Below, piece after piece: positions 1 to 10,067 of a stretch of 64,000 bases of DNA. This DNA comes from Litorivicinus sp. GTDB lineage: Bacteria; Pseudomonadota; Gammaproteobacteria; Pseudomonadales; Litorivicinaceae. The translations under genes and the position numbers were made by a program. The DNA lies in assembly GCA_018401755.1 (NCBI GenBank), contig JAGYKJ010000002.1:116722-180721 (forward strand). The letters run 5' to 3'. The notes below the pieces were generated by a model that ran no database searches, had not been told where the DNA came from, and saw only the letters and a list, made by a program, of their open reading frames with translations. Numbering within the stretch: position 1 is the first letter of the stretch; each line of letters opens with the position of its first letter.

Positions 1-199
1 CTGAAATCGGGGCGTGTCTTGAGGTGTGGAGATAACTAATACATCCCGGATCCCTGAGAGCATCAAGGTCGTGAGAGGGTAATAAATCATCGGTTTGTCA
101 TACACCGGCATGAGCTGCTTCGAGACACACTGAGTGACAGGGATAGAGGCGCGTTCCTGAGCCTCCCGCGAGGATGATGCCTTTGCGCGTGGTCGTCAT
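1..199 (-). pseudogene. rmlA: glucose-1-phosphate thymidylyltransferase RmlA, 5' part, frameshifted
   Basis: The first step of dTDP-L-rhamnose synthesis: glucose-1-phosphate plus dTTP to dTDP-glucose. Reading leftward from the ATG at 199, the protein begins [19 protein letters not shown], the nucleotidyltransferase signature. It continues one frame over with [12 protein letters not shown] and then [18 protein letters not shown], typical of RmlA. The frames join at the GGG at 140-142 (CCC on the coding strand), where the family needs one base fewer. The gene runs off the left edge. Its ATG overlaps the rmlD stop by four bases (ATGA), so the two are translationally coupled. The break may be a sequencing error; the identity itself is secure. 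Confidence 0.85.
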
Positions 200-1099
200 A
201 GCGAGGGTTCCATCCACTGAAGTTCCGCATCGACTAGAGTCTGCCATGGCGGAAGGGTGACTTGAAAAAACGTCTGTATTTTATCCGTGTTGAGCTCTGA
301 ATTGTGGGGGCGTCGAGCGATGGTTGGAAAAGCGCTTGATGCAACTGCGTCAATGGCCTGGTCATCCACCTGAATGGGCCAGCCGTGCGCGCGCGCCGAT
401 TGAATCGCATAGCGGGCGTAGTCATGCCAGGTTGTCACGCCAGATGCGGCCATATGGTAGATGCCTCTGAGTGCATGCGCCCGATTCTGGAAGTCAGCAT
501 GAGCAAGTAGGTCTGCCACTGCATTTGCCAATGCGCGGGCAGATGTGGGTGCACCCTGTTGATCGGCAACCACCTGTAGCCTGTCGCGTGTGCATGCCAG
601 CTTTAACATGGTCGTCAGAAAGTTCTGGCCTGCGGCATCGAAAACCCAGCTGGTTCGGAGAATGAATGCATCCGCTCCGGTCTCGAGGAGTCGCAGTCTC
701 ACCATCACGTTTGGTGCGTCCATACACGTTGAGCGGTGCGGTGGGAGCGTCTTCGCGATATGCGCCTTGCTGGTATCCGTCAAACACATAGTCAGTGGAA
801 AAATGCACCACGCGAATGCCGCGTTGGATGGCAAGCTCACCGATGATTGCGGGCGCACGTGCATTGATTCGCTCCGCCAAGTCTGGCTCAGACTCGGCGC
901 GATCAACCGCTGTGAAGGCTGCGGGATTGATGATGACATCAGGCTGATGGACATCAATCGCTGAGCGAATGTGTGCGGGTTGTGAGAGATCGAGGGCCTG
1001 TCTGTCCAGACCAATGACGTGATAGTGCGGGGCGAGCCGCTCAACTAAGCGACGCCCGACTTGCCCTGAAATGCCTGTGATCATGATTTTCATGGCCAT
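196..1099 (-). pseudogene. rmlD: dTDP-4-dehydrorhamnose reductase RmlD, frameshifted
   Basis: The last step of dTDP-L-rhamnose synthesis: NAD(P)H reduction of dTDP-4-keto-rhamnose. The N-terminal frame starts MAMKIMITGISGQVG (Rossmann glycine motif) and carries HFSTDYVFDG and PLNVYGRTK, containing the catalytic Y-x3-K. It ends in a wrong frame after DGE. The rest follows in another frame: ILRTSWVFD, DQQGAPT, GVTTWHDYA, RRPHNSELNTDK. The residue count between GE and RTSW matches E. coli RmlD (13) if one base near 687-695 is removed, giving a 300-residue protein. The start could instead be the ATG at 1093. It is coupled to rmlA downstream. Sequencing error and real decay cannot be told apart here. 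Confidence 0.87.
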
Positions 1100-1215
1100 T
1101 GTGTATCACACTCGCACCAATGCTTCCTAGATGGCCATCGGATTCAGTGTGGTTGCGTAGCGCCTCCTTGCCAATTTCTGTCGTGGTTCGCCTGAGAGCA
1201 GGTCCTTGTTTGAGG

Positions 1216-1237
1216 ATTGCGCGACCTGATGCGCAAT
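1216..1237. promoter_or_regulatory. perfect dyad upstream of rmlD and the small ORF
   Basis: ATTGCGC at 1216-1222 and GCGCAAT at 1231-1237 form a perfect 7-bp inverted repeat with an 8-bp spacer. It lies in the 240-bp gap between the divergent rmlD and small-ORF genes, where nothing else recognisable is present. It could be an operator or a weak hairpin. No regulator is assigned. Confidence 0.3.
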
Positions 1238-1339
1238 GCACCGCACCACCGCCCTTCGACCATTCAAGGTTGCGCACGCGGCGTTTTTTCCTTAGCCTCA
1301 CCCTCCCGAAAACAATAACCCCACATGGAGACGACTCAA

Positions 1340-1564
1340 ATGATGCGAATCAAACGGCTTGGCCGTCGAAGTTTTGAAGTCTTCAAGAATGACCTGCCGA
1401 TTGGCATTGTTCGTTTTCAGCGTGATCCCCGCCAATGGATCTTCCGGAAGTTTCCGAGTGCTGGTGAAGCTGGCGAACAACAAGAGCGTCGAGGATTACG
1501 GTTACGTCAGTTGTTGTGCGCAAATGGCGAGCGTTGCACCGTGGAGCGCATGCAAACCGCGTAA
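1340..1564 (+). CDS. small hypothetical basic protein
   Basis: A 74-residue reading frame that I do not recognise. It begins MMRIKRLGRRSFEVFK and continues with IGIVRFQRDPRQWIFRKF, a strand-rich basic segment that looks coding, then an Arg/Gln-rich tail. The start is chosen at the ATG at 1340 because GGAG at 1327-1330 lies nine bases upstream; an in-frame ATG at 1325 lacks such a site. It is followed immediately by the promoter and leader RNA of the rimP operon, so it is probably a separate unit. A second frame also stays open across part of this stretch, which lowers confidence. Confidence 0.45.
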   Translation: MMRIKRLGRRSFEVFKNDLPIGIVRFQRDPRQWIFRKFPSAGEAGEQQERRGLRLRQLLCANGERCTVERMQTA

Positions 1565-1571
1565 TGCGGCG

Positions 1572-1600
1572 TTGACCTCTCGCAGTCCTTCGGACATAAT
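1572..1600 (+). promoter_or_regulatory. sigma-70-type promoter for the rimP leader/operon
   Basis: TTGACC (1572-1577) and CATAAT (1595-1600) are separated by exactly 17 bp, with the likely transcription start near 1607. It lies just after the small ORF and ahead of the leader RNA and rimP. This is the best promoter match in the left part of the window. Confidence 0.65.
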
Positions 1601-1606
1601 ACTGCG

Positions 1607-1697
1607 ACTTTTTGCGAGGGGTCTCCGTGAATTCTTCATTCACGGAAGCAGCGAGAAAGGAATGTGCAGGCCATGAAACCCCGTTTGGGGTTTTTTT
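1607..1697 (+). ncRNA. short terminated leader RNA or sRNA upstream of rimP
   Basis: About 90 nt lie between a good promoter and a strong intrinsic terminator. They contain a perfect 8-bp hairpin: CCGTGAAT at 1625-1632, a 5-nt loop, and ATTCACGG at 1638-1645. A purine-rich linker (AGCGAGAAAGGA) then leads to the terminator. No tRNA fold or T-loop sequence is present, although tRNA genes occupy this position in E. coli (metY) and Pseudomonas. The arrangement fits either an attenuator controlling the rimP-nusA-infB operon or a free-standing small RNA. No known RNA family is recognised. Confidence 0.5.
1676..1697 (+). terminator. intrinsic terminator ahead of rimP
   Basis: AAACCCC (1676-1682), a 4-nt loop and GGGGTTT (1687-1693) make a perfect 7-bp stem that runs into seven T's (1691-1697). 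It lies only 12 bases before the rimP start, so transcription must pass or escape it to express the operon. Confidence 0.85.
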
Positions 1698-1709
1698 ATT
1701 TCTGGCGGG

Positions 1710-2216
1710 ATGGTGATGACGCCAAAGCAGCACGAATTAGCAACCTTGTTGCGGCCCTCGATTGAGGCGCTGGGCGTGGAGCTTTGGGCGATCGAAATGA
1801 TGGGCAAGGCACCGCGTATTACGCTACGGATTGTGTTGGATCATCCGGATCGGTTGGTCACTGTGGAAGATTGTGCGGCGGTGAGTCGACAGGTGTCGCG
1901 AGTCTTGGATGTGGATGACCCGCTGCCGGATCGATACACCCTTGAGGTCTCCAGTCCTGGTTGGGAGCGGTCTCTGTATGAGTTATGGCATTTTGAACGG
2001 TTTGTCGGGCACAAGGCGCGCGTCAAACTGAAACTCCCTTTCGAGGGGCGTAAGCAGTTTACGGGCATGATCGCCCGACTAGAGGACCAATCGGTGGTCG
2101 TGCACGTTGGAGAAGATGAATTTGTCTTCCCATTTGAGCAGATCGAGCGGGGTCAATTGATCGTGGATGATGGTAAATCGGTTAACGGAACGAAACGACA
2201 TGGGAATGGGAAGTAA
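1710..2216 (+). CDS. rimP: ribosome maturation factor RimP
   Basis: Assembly factor for the 30S ribosomal subunit. The 168-residue protein has the RimP N-terminal domain ([41 protein letters not shown]) with the hallmark [14 protein letters not shown]. The C-terminal SH3-like domain begins about residue 92. The start is ATG 1710 or the in-frame ATG 1716, the latter better spaced from GGCGGG. The end overlaps the nusA start by 17 bases. It is the first gene of the rimP-nusA-infB-rbfA-truB-rpsO-pnp operon, an arrangement conserved across gammaproteobacteria. Confidence 0.95.
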   Translation: MVMTPKQHELATLLRPSIEALGVELWAIEMMGKAPRITLRIVLDHPDRLVTVEDCAAVSRQVSRVLDVDDPLPDRYTLEVSSPGWERSLYELWHFERFVGHKARVKLKLPFEGRKQFTGMIARLEDQSVVVHVGEDEFVFPFEQIERGQLIVDDGKSVNGTKRHGNGK

Positions 2217-3717
2217 AGAGATCCTTCAGGTAGTGGAACTGTTCTCGAATGAGAAGGGGATTCCAAAAGGCGTCGTGTTTGAGGCGGTCGAGCAAGCGCT
2301 GGCGACCGCAACACGGAAACGCTACGAAGGGGAAGAAGCCGATATTCGCGTCACCATTGATCGCGTTGCCGGGACCTATGACACATTCCGTCGGTGGTTG
2401 GTTGTCCCAGATGACCACCTGGCGATTTTGGGCTCTGAGCTGACCACTGAAGAAGCTCTGGAGATGGATCCCAGCTTAAACATTGGCGATATCCACGAGG
2501 TTCAAGTCGATAACGTCGAGTTTGGACGGATTGAAGCCCAAACCGCCAAGCAGGTGATTGTGCAGCGTGTCCGTGAAGCGGAGCGGGAAAAGGTGGTGGC
2601 TGATTATGCCAACCGTCTGAACGGCTTGATTAACGGATCCGTCAAGAAAGTCACACGCGACGCCATCATTGTGGACCTGGGCGGGACCGCTGAGGCATTG
2701 TTGCCCCGGGAAAATTTGATTGGCCGTGAGATCTTCAGGATCAATGATCGTGTCCGTGCTGTATTGCACGAGATTCGGAGTGAAGGGCGCGGTCCTCAGT
2801 TGATCTTATCGCGGAACTCGCCGCGCTTTTTGATTGAGCTGTTCCGGATCGAAGTGCCCGAGATTGCCGAGGAGACCATCGAGATTCGGGGTGCCGCACG
2901 GGATCCGGGTCTTCGGGCGAAGATTGCCGTGAAGACCAACGATGGACGGATTGATCCGATCGGTGCCTGCGTCGGGATGCGTGGTGCGCGGGTTCAGGCA
3001 GTCTCAAATGAGTTAAATGGTGAGCGGGTCGACATCGTGTTGTGGGATGACAATCCCGCGCAATTGGTGATCAATGCGATGTCTCCTGCGGAAGTCTCCT
3101 CAATTGTCGTTGATGAGGACAGCCGGTCTATGGATTTGGCTGTGACCCAAGATAATTTGGCGCAAGCCATCGGTCGAGGCGGCCAAAATGTCCGCCTTGC
3201 CTCTGAGCTGACCGGCTGGAAACTCAATGTCATGAGTGAAGAGCAAGCCGAAGAGCGTCAGGAAGCCGAGTCTGAGAAACTGGTCAATATGTTTATCGCG
3301 CGCCTTGATGTGGACGAAGAGCTGGCACGTATTCTTGTGGACGAGGGATTCACCTCGGTCGATGAGGTGGCCTATGTCCCTGTTGAAGAAATGCTCGGCA
3401 TTGATGGATTTGAAGAAGAGTTGGTTGAGACTCTGCGGACCCGTGCACGAGATGTCTTGTTGACCGCCGCCTTATCAGGCGAGGACAGCACAGGTGAGCC
3501 TGCAGATGATTTGTTGGCCATGGAGTTCATGACGCCCGCACTGGCCTATCAATTGGCAGACCGCGGTGTTTGCACCATGGAAGATTTGGCCGAACTGTCA
3601 GTGGATGAGTTGACCCAGTTCGATGGTGTCGATGAATCCTTGGCCGCCGCCCTCATTATGAAAGCCCGTGAGCCTTGGTTCGCGGACGAAGACGCACAGG
3701 AAAACGAGCAGGAGTAA
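2200..3717 (+). CDS. nusA: transcription termination/antitermination protein NusA
   Basis: RNA polymerase-associated factor for pausing, termination and antitermination. In the 505-residue product, the N-terminal RNAP-binding domain carries [11 protein letters not shown] and FRRWLVV. An S1 domain (about 130-200) is followed by two KH domains with GMRG and [12 protein letters not shown] (about 225-345). Two C-terminal acidic repeats follow, as in E. coli. The start is ATG 2200 (MGMGSKEIL), preceded by GGAA at nine bases and aligning with the family N terminus; ATG 2206 is the alternative. An upstream extension inside rimP has no support. Confidence 0.97.
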   Translation: MGMGSKEILQVVELFSNEKGIPKGVVFEAVEQALATATRKRYEGEEADIRVTIDRVAGTYDTFRRWLVVPDDHLAILGSELTTEEALEMDPSLNIGDIHEVQVDNVEFGRIEAQTAKQVIVQRVREAEREKVVADYANRLNGLINGSVKKVTRDAIIVDLGGTAEALLPRENLIGREIFRINDRVRAVLHEIRSEGRGPQLILSRNSPRFLIELFRIEVPEIAEETIEIRGAARDPGLRAKIAVKTNDGRIDPIGACVGMRGARVQAVSNELNGERVDIVLWDDNPAQLVINAMSPAEVSSIVVDEDSRSMDLAVTQDNLAQAIGRGGQNVRLASELTGWKLNVMSEEQAEERQEAESEKLVNMFIARLDVDEELARILVDEGFTSVDEVAYVPVEEMLGIDGFEEELVETLRTRARDVLLTAALSGEDSTGEPADDLLAMEFMTPALAYQLADRGVCTMEDLAELSVDELTQFDGVDESLAAALIMKAREPWFADEDAQENEQE

Positions 3718-3721
3718 GCCG

Positions 3722-6217
3722 TTGTCACAAACTACAGTTAAACAACTGGCCCAGGTTGTCGGCATTCCCGCTGAACGCTTATTGGCACAAATGGCGGAAG
3801 CCGGGGTGTCCAAGCAGTCGGAAAATGATGTCGTCACGGATCAGGAAAAGCAGGCTCTGTTAAGCCATATTCGCGCCGGAACGGCACGAGTATCGGCTGA
3901 GCCCTCGCAGGTCACACTCCGTCGAAAGTCCACCAGCACACTCAAAGTGGGTGCAGGGTCGGGTGGTTCGAAGGCAGTCAATGTTGAGGTTCGGAAGAAG
4001 CGCACATACGTGCATCGTGATTTGACGTCTGACGCAGAGAAGCAGCGTCAGATTGACGAAGTCGAGCGCGCAGCGCGCGAGGCTGAAGCCGCAGAAGCAG
4101 TGCGTCTTGCGACCGAAGCAGAGGCCGCACCAAACCCTGTTGTGCCCGACGAGGCGCCCGCTGAGGTGGTCGATCCAATAATCATCGAAGCACCTGTCGA
4201 TATCTCCGGCGTGTTGCAACCGATGCCCTTGGAGCCCGGTGAACTACCGAAGAAAGAAGTCGATGCAAAACGGCATCACAAGAAAGACGATCGGGAGCGG
4301 GATGAAGAGCGTCGGCGGCATGGTAAGCCAGCACCCAAGCGTGTTGCGGCGCCCGTTTTGGATGATGAAGAACGTGGCGGTACCCGGTATCGGCCAAAAC
4401 GGAAACCCGGAAAAGCGACCGAAGCCTTGTCTCACAAATTTGAAAAGCCTGCCGCACCTGTTGTCCGCGGTGTGACGATTTCTGGCCCGGTGACGGTTGC
4501 CGAGCTCGCCAGCCAAATGGCTGTTAAGTCTGGTGAACTGATTAAGATTTTGATGAGAATGGGTGTCATGGCAACCATCAACCAGATCCTCGATGAAGAC
4601 ACCGCGGTGCTGGTGGTTGAGGAAATGGGGCATACCATCACCATCGTGGCCGAAGATGCCATCGAGCAAGACATGATCGAAAGCTTTGGGCAACTCGAAG
4701 GTGAGCAAAAGCCGCGGGCGCCCGTGGTCACCGTCATGGGGCACGTCGATCACGGTAAAACCTCGTTATTGGACCGTATTCGGAAGGCCCGTGTGGCCGC
4801 AGGCGAAGCTGGCGGTATCACACAGCATATTGGTGCCTATCACGTCACCACCGATAACGGCATGGTGACCTTTATTGACACACCTGGACACGCAGCCTTT
4901 ACCAACATGCGTGCGCGTGGTGCGAAGGTCACAGATATTGTGATTCTGGTGGTGGCAGCTGACGACGGTGTGATGCCACAAACTGAAGAAGCCATTCAGC
5001 ATGCGAAGGCAGCGGGTGTGCCCATTGTCGTGGCCATGAATAAGATGGATAAGGAAAATGCGGATCCAGATCGTGTTAAAAACGAGTTGGCTGGTAAGGA
5101 CGTGATTCCAGAAGAGTGGGGCGGTGATACGCAGTTTGTTCCAGTCAGTGCACACACCGGTGACGGGATCGAAGCACTGTTGGATGCGGTTCTCCTCCAG
5201 GCAGAGTTATTGGAACTCACTGCAGTGCATGATGGTCCAGCACGGGGTACCGTGGTGGAGTCACGCTTGGACCGTGGGCGTGGTCCCGTGGCCACCGTGT
5301 TGATTCAGAATGGTCAGCTAAAAGTGGGTGATGCCATTTTGGTGGGTGAGCAGGTCGGTAAAGCGCGAGCGCTGGTCGATGAAAACGGTAAGCAGGTCAA
5401 GGTGGCTGGTCCATCGATCCCGGTCGAGGTATTGGGCCTCTCTGGAACCCCTGATGCCGGCGACGAACTGATGGTACTTGAGAGCGAGAAAAAGGCGCGA
5501 GAAGTGGCTGAGTTCCGGTCGTTACGGAAACGTGATACCGAACACAAGCGGCAACAGGCAGCAAAACTCGACCAAATGTTCGCCAATATGACGGCGGGCG
5601 AAGTTGCGAACTTGAATCTGGTGTTAAAAACGGACGTACGGGGCACCTTGGAAGCCTTGTCATCAGCCTTAACCAGACTGTCCACAGATGAGGTGCGCGT
5701 CAGTATCATCGCCAATGGCGTGGGTGGAATTACCGAATCTGATGCAACCCTCGCATCATCAGCCGGGGCGATCATTCTTGGCTTTAACGTGCGTGCCGAC
5801 GCCGGTGCGCGTCAAGTGATCGAACGTGATGGGGTCGAGCTTCGCTATTACAGCGTGATTTACGACATCGTGGACGATGTGAAGGCGGCCATGAGCGGTC
5901 TGCTTGCACCGGAGCTTCGTGAAGAGATCGTCGGCATCGCTGAGGTCCGTGATGTCTTTAACTCACCGAAGTTTGGGCAAATTGCCGGCTGTATGGTGGT
6001 TGAGGGAATCGTCTATCGGAACAAGAAGATCCGGGTATTGCGCGATAACGTCGTGGTTTACGAAGGGGAGCTTGAGTCTTTGCGTCGCTTTAAAGATGAT
6101 GTGGGCGAAGTCCGAAATGGCATGGAGTGCGGCATCGGTGTGAAGAACTACACGGATGTCAAACCGGGCGACAAGATCGAAGTATTCGATGTGCGCAAGG
6201 TCGCTCGGGCGATCTGA
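3722..6217 (+). CDS. infB: translation initiation factor IF-2
   Basis: GTPase that brings initiator tRNA to the 30S subunit. The 831-residue protein starts with an IF2_N domain ([17 protein letters not shown]), followed by a charged Glu/Arg/Lys linker and a second IF2_N-like domain near 255-305. The G domain begins about residue 338 with [17 protein letters not shown] and SAH follow, then domains II-IV. The start is TTG 3722, seven bases after AGGAG, which reproduces the family N terminus; the longer in-frame GTG start lies within nusA and has no ribosome site. The TTG start may keep expression moderate. Confidence 0.96.
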   Translation: MSQTTVKQLAQVVGIPAERLLAQMAEAGVSKQSENDVVTDQEKQALLSHIRAGTARVSAEPSQVTLRRKSTSTLKVGAGSGGSKAVNVEVRKKRTYVHRDLTSDAEKQRQIDEVERAAREAEAAEAVRLATEAEAAPNPVVPDEAPAEVVDPIIIEAPVDISGVLQPMPLEPGELPKKEVDAKRHHKKDDRERDEERRRHGKPAPKRVAAPVLDDEERGGTRYRPKRKPGKATEALSHKFEKPAAPVVRGVTISGPVTVAELASQMAVKSGELIKILMRMGVMATINQILDEDTAVLVVEEMGHTITIVAEDAIEQDMIESFGQLEGEQKPRAPVVTVMGHVDHGKTSLLDRIRKARVAAGEAGGITQHIGAYHVTTDNGMVTFIDTPGHAAFTNMRARGAKVTDIVILVVAADDGVMPQTEEAIQHAKAAGVPIVVAMNKMDKENADPDRVKNELAGKDVIPEEWGGDTQFVPVSAHTGDGIEALLDAVLLQAELLELTAVHDGPARGTVVESRLDRGRGPVATVLIQNGQLKVGDAILVGEQVGKARALVDENGKQVKVAGPSIPVEVLGLSGTPDAGDELMVLESEKKAREVAEFRSLRKRDTEHKRQQAAKLDQMFANMTAGEVANLNLVLKTDVRGTLEALSSALTRLSTDEVRVSIIANGVGGITESDATLASSAGAIILGFNVRADAGARQVIERDGVELRYYSVIYDIVDDVKAAMSGLLAPELREEIVGIAEVRDVFNSPKFGQIAGCMVVEGIVYRNKKIRVLRDNVVVYEGELESLRRFKDDVGEVRNGMECGIGVKNYTDVKPGDKIEVFDVRKVARAI

Positions 6218-6588
6218 TGCCGGCTGAATTCAGCAGAACGCAGCGATTAGGGGAGCAGATCCAACGGGATCTTGCCACCCTGATCCAGCGTGAGTTGAAA
6301 GACCCCCGATTGGGGATGGTCACTGTGAATTTCGTGAAACTCTCAAAAGACCTGTCCTACGCCGATGTGAATGTCACGGTGCTCGTTGCTGACGATGCAC
6401 CTGAGCGGATTGCAGCCTCGCTTGCGATCTTGAACCAAGCCAGCACGTTTTTGCGAACCGAGCTCGGCCGCGGATTGAAGGTCCGCAAAGTGCCGAATCT
6501 ACGCTTCCATTACGACGACTCGTTAAAACGTGGCGCCGATATCAATGCATTGATTCATCAGGCGCGGGCGAAAGACCAAGGCCGCTAA
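6217..6588 (+). CDS. rbfA: ribosome-binding factor A
   Basis: Small KH-fold protein needed for 16S rRNA 5' end maturation and cold adaptation. The 123 residues include RTQRLGEQIQRDLATLIQRELKDPRLGMVTV and the C-terminal RKVPNLRFHYDDS. The start is the ATG at 6217 in a TGATG overlap with the infB stop, the usual coupling in this operon. The length is close to the E. coli protein. Nothing unusual is seen. Confidence 0.96.
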   Translation: MPAEFSRTQRLGEQIQRDLATLIQRELKDPRLGMVTVNFVKLSKDLSYADVNVTVLVADDAPERIAASLAILNQASTFLRTELGRGLKVRKVPNLRFHYDDSLKRGADINALIHQARAKDQGR

Positions 6589-6592
6589 TCCC

Positions 6593-7576
6593 ATGGCGAA
6601 GTCCGTCAAGGGCCGTCCTGTGCATGGCGTTGTGCTGGTGAATAAACCCTCTGGACGGACCTCCAACGCCCTTGTACAACGCATTAAGTACCTCACCAAA
6701 GCCCGCCGTGTGGGCCATACCGGTGCATTGGATCCGATGGCCACCGGGTTATTGCCGATCGTCTTTGGTTTTGCCACGCGATTTAGCCAATACGGGCTTG
6801 ATGCGGATAAGGGCTATGAGACCCTGGTGCAATTGGGAGTGACCACCACGACGCAGGATGCGGAGGGGGCGGTACTGGAGACCTGCCCAGTTCCGCACTT
6901 TGATCTGCTTGAACTTGAGGCGGTGCTGGCGCGGTTTCGGGGACAGATTGAGCAAGTGCCACCTGCGTACGCGGCTCTAAAAAAAGATGGGAAGCGCTGG
7001 TATCGCTTGGCACGCGCCGGGGTCGAGTTTGACCGGCCGACGCGGTCAGTGACGATTCATCGGCTGGATCTGTTGCACTATGACCGCGAATTAGGCCAGC
7101 TCCGGCTTGCAGTTGCTTGCTCGAAGGGAACCTACATTCGGGCGTTGGCCCACGACATTGGCGCAGCGCTGGGCGTGGGCGGCCACGTGGCGGAATTAAC
7201 CCGCACGGCGGTGGGTGACGATACCTTGGCCGATGCGGTGGATTGGGCTGAGTTGGAGTCTGCCTGTGTCGACGATCCAGAGGCTGTCGATCAGTGGTTA
7301 CGTCCGATTGATGCCTTGGTCGCTCGTCTACCGCGACTGGAGGTCACTTTGGAGGATGCCTTTTTACTGTCACAAGGCCAAAAACTGTTCAGAAACAACA
7401 TAGATCCGTGTCATACTATTGCGGTTTTTGCGTCTGATCACGGGTTTTTAGGGATTTGTGCCATCGATAAGGATGGTCGGCTCTGCCCTCGACGGATGTT
7501 GGCTTCGATCGCTACAGGCATGCGTGGCGAAGCGGGGATTGGGCCCTTTGGGTCGGGCATGCCAGATGAGGAGTAA
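6593..7576 (+). CDS. truB: tRNA pseudouridine(55) synthase TruB
   Basis: Makes the conserved pseudouridine 55 in the T-loop of tRNAs. The 327-residue protein has VHGVVLVNKPSGRTSN and GHTGALDPMATGLLP, which holds the catalytic Asp (about residue 46). KGYETLVQLGVTTTTQDAEG and CSKGTYIRALAHDIG follow, then a C-terminal PUA-like domain. It starts four bases after rbfA and ends three bases before rpsO, as in the canonical operon. Confidence 0.97.
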   Translation: MAKSVKGRPVHGVVLVNKPSGRTSNALVQRIKYLTKARRVGHTGALDPMATGLLPIVFGFATRFSQYGLDADKGYETLVQLGVTTTTQDAEGAVLETCPVPHFDLLELEAVLARFRGQIEQVPPAYAALKKDGKRWYRLARAGVEFDRPTRSVTIHRLDLLHYDRELGQLRLAVACSKGTYIRALAHDIGAALGVGGHVAELTRTAVGDDTLADAVDWAELESACVDDPEAVDQWLRPIDALVARLPRLEVTLEDAFLLSQGQKLFRNNIDPCHTIAVFASDHGFLGICAIDKDGRLCPRRMLASIATGMRGEAGIGPFGSGMPDEE

Positions 7577-7579
7577 GAC

Positions 7580-7849
7580 ATGGCTTTGTCAGCCGAACAA
7601 AAATCTGAGATCTGTACCAAATTTGGTCGTGGTGATGGCGACACCGGATCCCCAGAAGTGCAAGTAGCACTCTTGACTGCAAACATTGAAAGTCTGCAGG
7701 GTCATTTCAAGAAAAATATTCACGATCACCACAGTCGTCGGGGTTTGATCCGGATGGTCAACCAGCGTCGTAAACTCCTCGATTATTTAAAATCAAAGGA
7801 TGTGGGTCGGTATAGCGCCCTGATCAAGGAACTTGGTCTGCGTCGTTAA
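7580..7849 (+). CDS. rpsO: 30S ribosomal protein S15
   Basis: Primary 16S rRNA-binding protein of the small-subunit platform. The 89 residues are standard length, with [33 protein letters not shown] and RRKLLDYLK. It sits between truB and pnp, the universal order in this operon. It is followed by its own terminator, so much of the transcription probably ends before pnp. Confidence 0.98.
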   Translation: MALSAEQKSEICTKFGRGDGDTGSPEVQVALLTANIESLQGHFKKNIHDHHSRRGLIRMVNQRRKLLDYLKSKDVGRYSALIKELGLRR

Positions 7850-7861
7850 ACGCTCACTGAG

Positions 7862-7886
7862 AACGGCCCCTCTGGGGCCGTTTTCG
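7862..7886 (+). terminator. rpsO terminator
   Basis: AACGGCCCC (7862-7870), a TCT loop and GGGGCCGTT (7874-7882) form a perfect 9-bp stem ending in a short T stretch. It lies between rpsO and pnp, as in E. coli, and probably reduces read-through into pnp. Confidence 0.8.
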
Positions 7887-7929
7887 TATTGAAGCCGGAT
7901 GGCCGGCATTATTGGAAGTAGGAAACAGA

Positions 7930-10014
7930 GTGGAAAATCACGTGATACAATTTCAGTTTGGTGGGACGGAAGTCACACTAGAAACCGGCGCCATTGCGCG
8001 TCAAGCCACTGGTGCGGTCATGATCACCATGGGCGACACCCAGATTTTAGCTACCGTGGTGGGCGCGAAGAACGTCAAACCCGGTCAGAGTTTTTTCCCG
8101 TTATCAGTGCACTATCAAGAAAAGACTTATGCCGCTGGAAAGATCCCTGGTGGATACTTCAAGCGCGAGGGACGACCGACTGAAAAAGAAACCCTCACAT
8201 CGCGTTTGATTGACCGCCCCATTCGTCCGTTGTTCCCAGATGGGTTCATGAATGAAGTACAGGTCGTGCTCACCGTCATGTCGGCGTCAAAAACCCATGA
8301 TGCTGATATCGCAGGGATGCTGGGTGCCTCTGCTGCAGTTGCGATTTCAGGGATTCCATTCAATGGCCCACTGGGTGCCGCCCGCGTTGGCTTTGGAGAA
8401 GATGGTCAGTACATGCTGAACCCGTCGTTTGAGCAGTTGACTGAATCACGTCTCGACATGGTGGTTGCGGGTACCCGCGATGCGGTCCTGATGGTGGAAT
8501 CAGAGGCTGATGAATTAACCGAAGAGCAAATGCTGGGTGCGGTCATGTTTGCCCATCGCGAATTCCAAGTCGCTGTTGATGCCATCGATACCTTTGCGAA
8601 GGCGCATGGAAAGCCGGCATGGACTTGGCAAGCACCAGCGATTGACGAATCCCTGTATGCCTCACTCAAAGAAGCCTATCAAGGACGCATCATTGAGGCT
8701 TACCAGATCTCTGAGAAGATGGATCGCTACACCGCTTTGGGTGCAATTCGGACAGATGCCGTGGCTGCCATGGGTGGTGATGACGGCAGTCGCGCCGAGG
8801 ACGTCGGTGAGCTCTTTAGTAAGCTTGAGAAGTCTGTGGTTCGTGGACGGATTATTGATGGCATGCCTCGGATTGATGGTCGTGATCTCACCACCGTGCG
8901 TCCGATTACCTGTGAAGTGGGCAAGCTCAAGCGGGCACACGGATCCGCTGTGTTCACCCGTGGCGAGACCCAAGCCATTGTGGTGACGACCCTTGGTGCC
9001 TTGCGTGATGCGCAAATCGTGGATGGCTTGGGCGGTGACGAGAAAGACACCTTCATGCTCCATTACAACTTCCCTCCATACTCAGTCGGTGAGGCTGGCA
9101 TGATGTCTGGACCCAAGCGCCGCGAGATCGGTCATGGCCGATTAGCACGTCGTGGAGTCTATGCGATGCTGCCAGACGAAGAGACCTTCCCGTACACCAT
9201 TCGGGTGGTGAGCGAGATCACCGAGTCCAACGGTTCCTCGTCGATGGCGTCCGTGTGTGGCGCATCCTTGGCGTTGATGGATGCCGGCGTTCCTTTGCGT
9301 GCGCCAGTGGCCGGTATCGCCATGGGATTGGTAAAAGAAGACCATGGATTTGCGGTCTTGACCGACATTCTCGGCGATGAAGATCATCTGGGTGACATGG
9401 ACTTTAAGGTGGCTGGATCTGGGGATGGTGTGACTGCCCTGCAGATGGACATCAAGATCCAAGGGATTACCGAAGAGATCATGCGTGCGGCCTTGGCGCA
9501 GGCCAAAGATGCGCGGTTGCATATCCTGGGTGAGATGAACAAAGTCATCGACAAGGCACGTGATGAAGTCGCGGATACTGCGCCGCGGACCTACAGCTTC
9601 CGGATTGATCCTGACAAGATTCGTGAAGTCATTGGTAAGGGTGGCGCGGTGATTCGGAACATCTGTGAGACCTCTGGTGCCACAGTGGACTTGGATGATG
9701 ATGGTCTGGTGCGTGTCTATGCAAGCACCAAAGAGGCTGCACAAAAAGCGATTAGCATGATCGAAGCCATCACCGCCGAAGCGGAAATCGGGGGCATCTA
9801 CAAGGGCAAGGTCGAGCGTATCGTGGATTTTGGTGCCTTCATCAATATTCTCCCAGGCAAAGATGGATTGGTGCACATCAGCCAAATCTCTGAAGAGCGG
9901 GTGGAGAACGTTGAGGACTATCTGAAAGTCGGCGACATGGTGAAGGTCAAGGTCTTGGATGTCGATGCCCGTGGTCGGATTAAGTTAACCATGAAGGATA
10001 TGTCATCGACCTAA
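7930..10014 (+). CDS. pnp: polyribonucleotide nucleotidyltransferase (PNPase)
   Basis: Phosphorolytic 3'-5' exoribonuclease of the degradosome. The 694-residue protein has two RNase PH domains, with [21 protein letters not shown] in the first and TRGETQAIV and [13 protein letters not shown] in the second. A KH domain ([20 protein letters not shown], about 560) and a C-terminal S1 domain (about 620-690) follow. The start is GTG 7930, six bases after AGGA, chosen over an upstream in-frame TTG at 7912. The last gene of the operon, it is followed by a strong terminator. Confidence 0.97.
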   Translation: MENHVIQFQFGGTEVTLETGAIARQATGAVMITMGDTQILATVVGAKNVKPGQSFFPLSVHYQEKTYAAGKIPGGYFKREGRPTEKETLTSRLIDRPIRPLFPDGFMNEVQVVLTVMSASKTHDADIAGMLGASAAVAISGIPFNGPLGAARVGFGEDGQYMLNPSFEQLTESRLDMVVAGTRDAVLMVESEADELTEEQMLGAVMFAHREFQVAVDAIDTFAKAHGKPAWTWQAPAIDESLYASLKEAYQGRIIEAYQISEKMDRYTALGAIRTDAVAAMGGDDGSRAEDVGELFSKLEKSVVRGRIIDGMPRIDGRDLTTVRPITCEVGKLKRAHGSAVFTRGETQAIVVTTLGALRDAQIVDGLGGDEKDTFMLHYNFPPYSVGEAGMMSGPKRREIGHGRLARRGVYAMLPDEETFPYTIRVVSEITESNGSSSMASVCGASLALMDAGVPLRAPVAGIAMGLVKEDHGFAVLTDILGDEDHLGDMDFKVAGSGDGVTALQMDIKIQGITEEIMRAALAQAKDARLHILGEMNKVIDKARDEVADTAPRTYSFRIDPDKIREVIGKGGAVIRNICETSGATVDLDDDGLVRVYASTKEAAQKAISMIEAITAEAEIGGIYKGKVERIVDFGAFINILPGKDGLVHISQISEERVENVEDYLKVGDMVKVKVLDVDARGRIKLTMKDMSST

Positions 10015-10038
10015 GGTCCTTGGCACACTGAGACTCGG

Positions 10039-10067
10039 AAAAGCCCCGTTCAGTCGGGGCTTTTTTT
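10039..10067. terminator. bidirectional terminator between pnp and panC
   Basis: AAAAGCCCCG (10039-10048) pairs with CGGGGCTTTT (10055-10064) around a 6-nt loop, followed by T's on the plus strand and preceded by A's that act as a T-run for the minus strand. It ends pnp from the left; the panC stop at 10050 lies inside it. Confidence 0.85.

Noticed and set aside
1607..1697. A tRNA gene before rimP
   Set aside because: No T-loop GGTTCRA, no acceptor stem or anticodon arm; the fold is two simple hairpins, the second a terminator.
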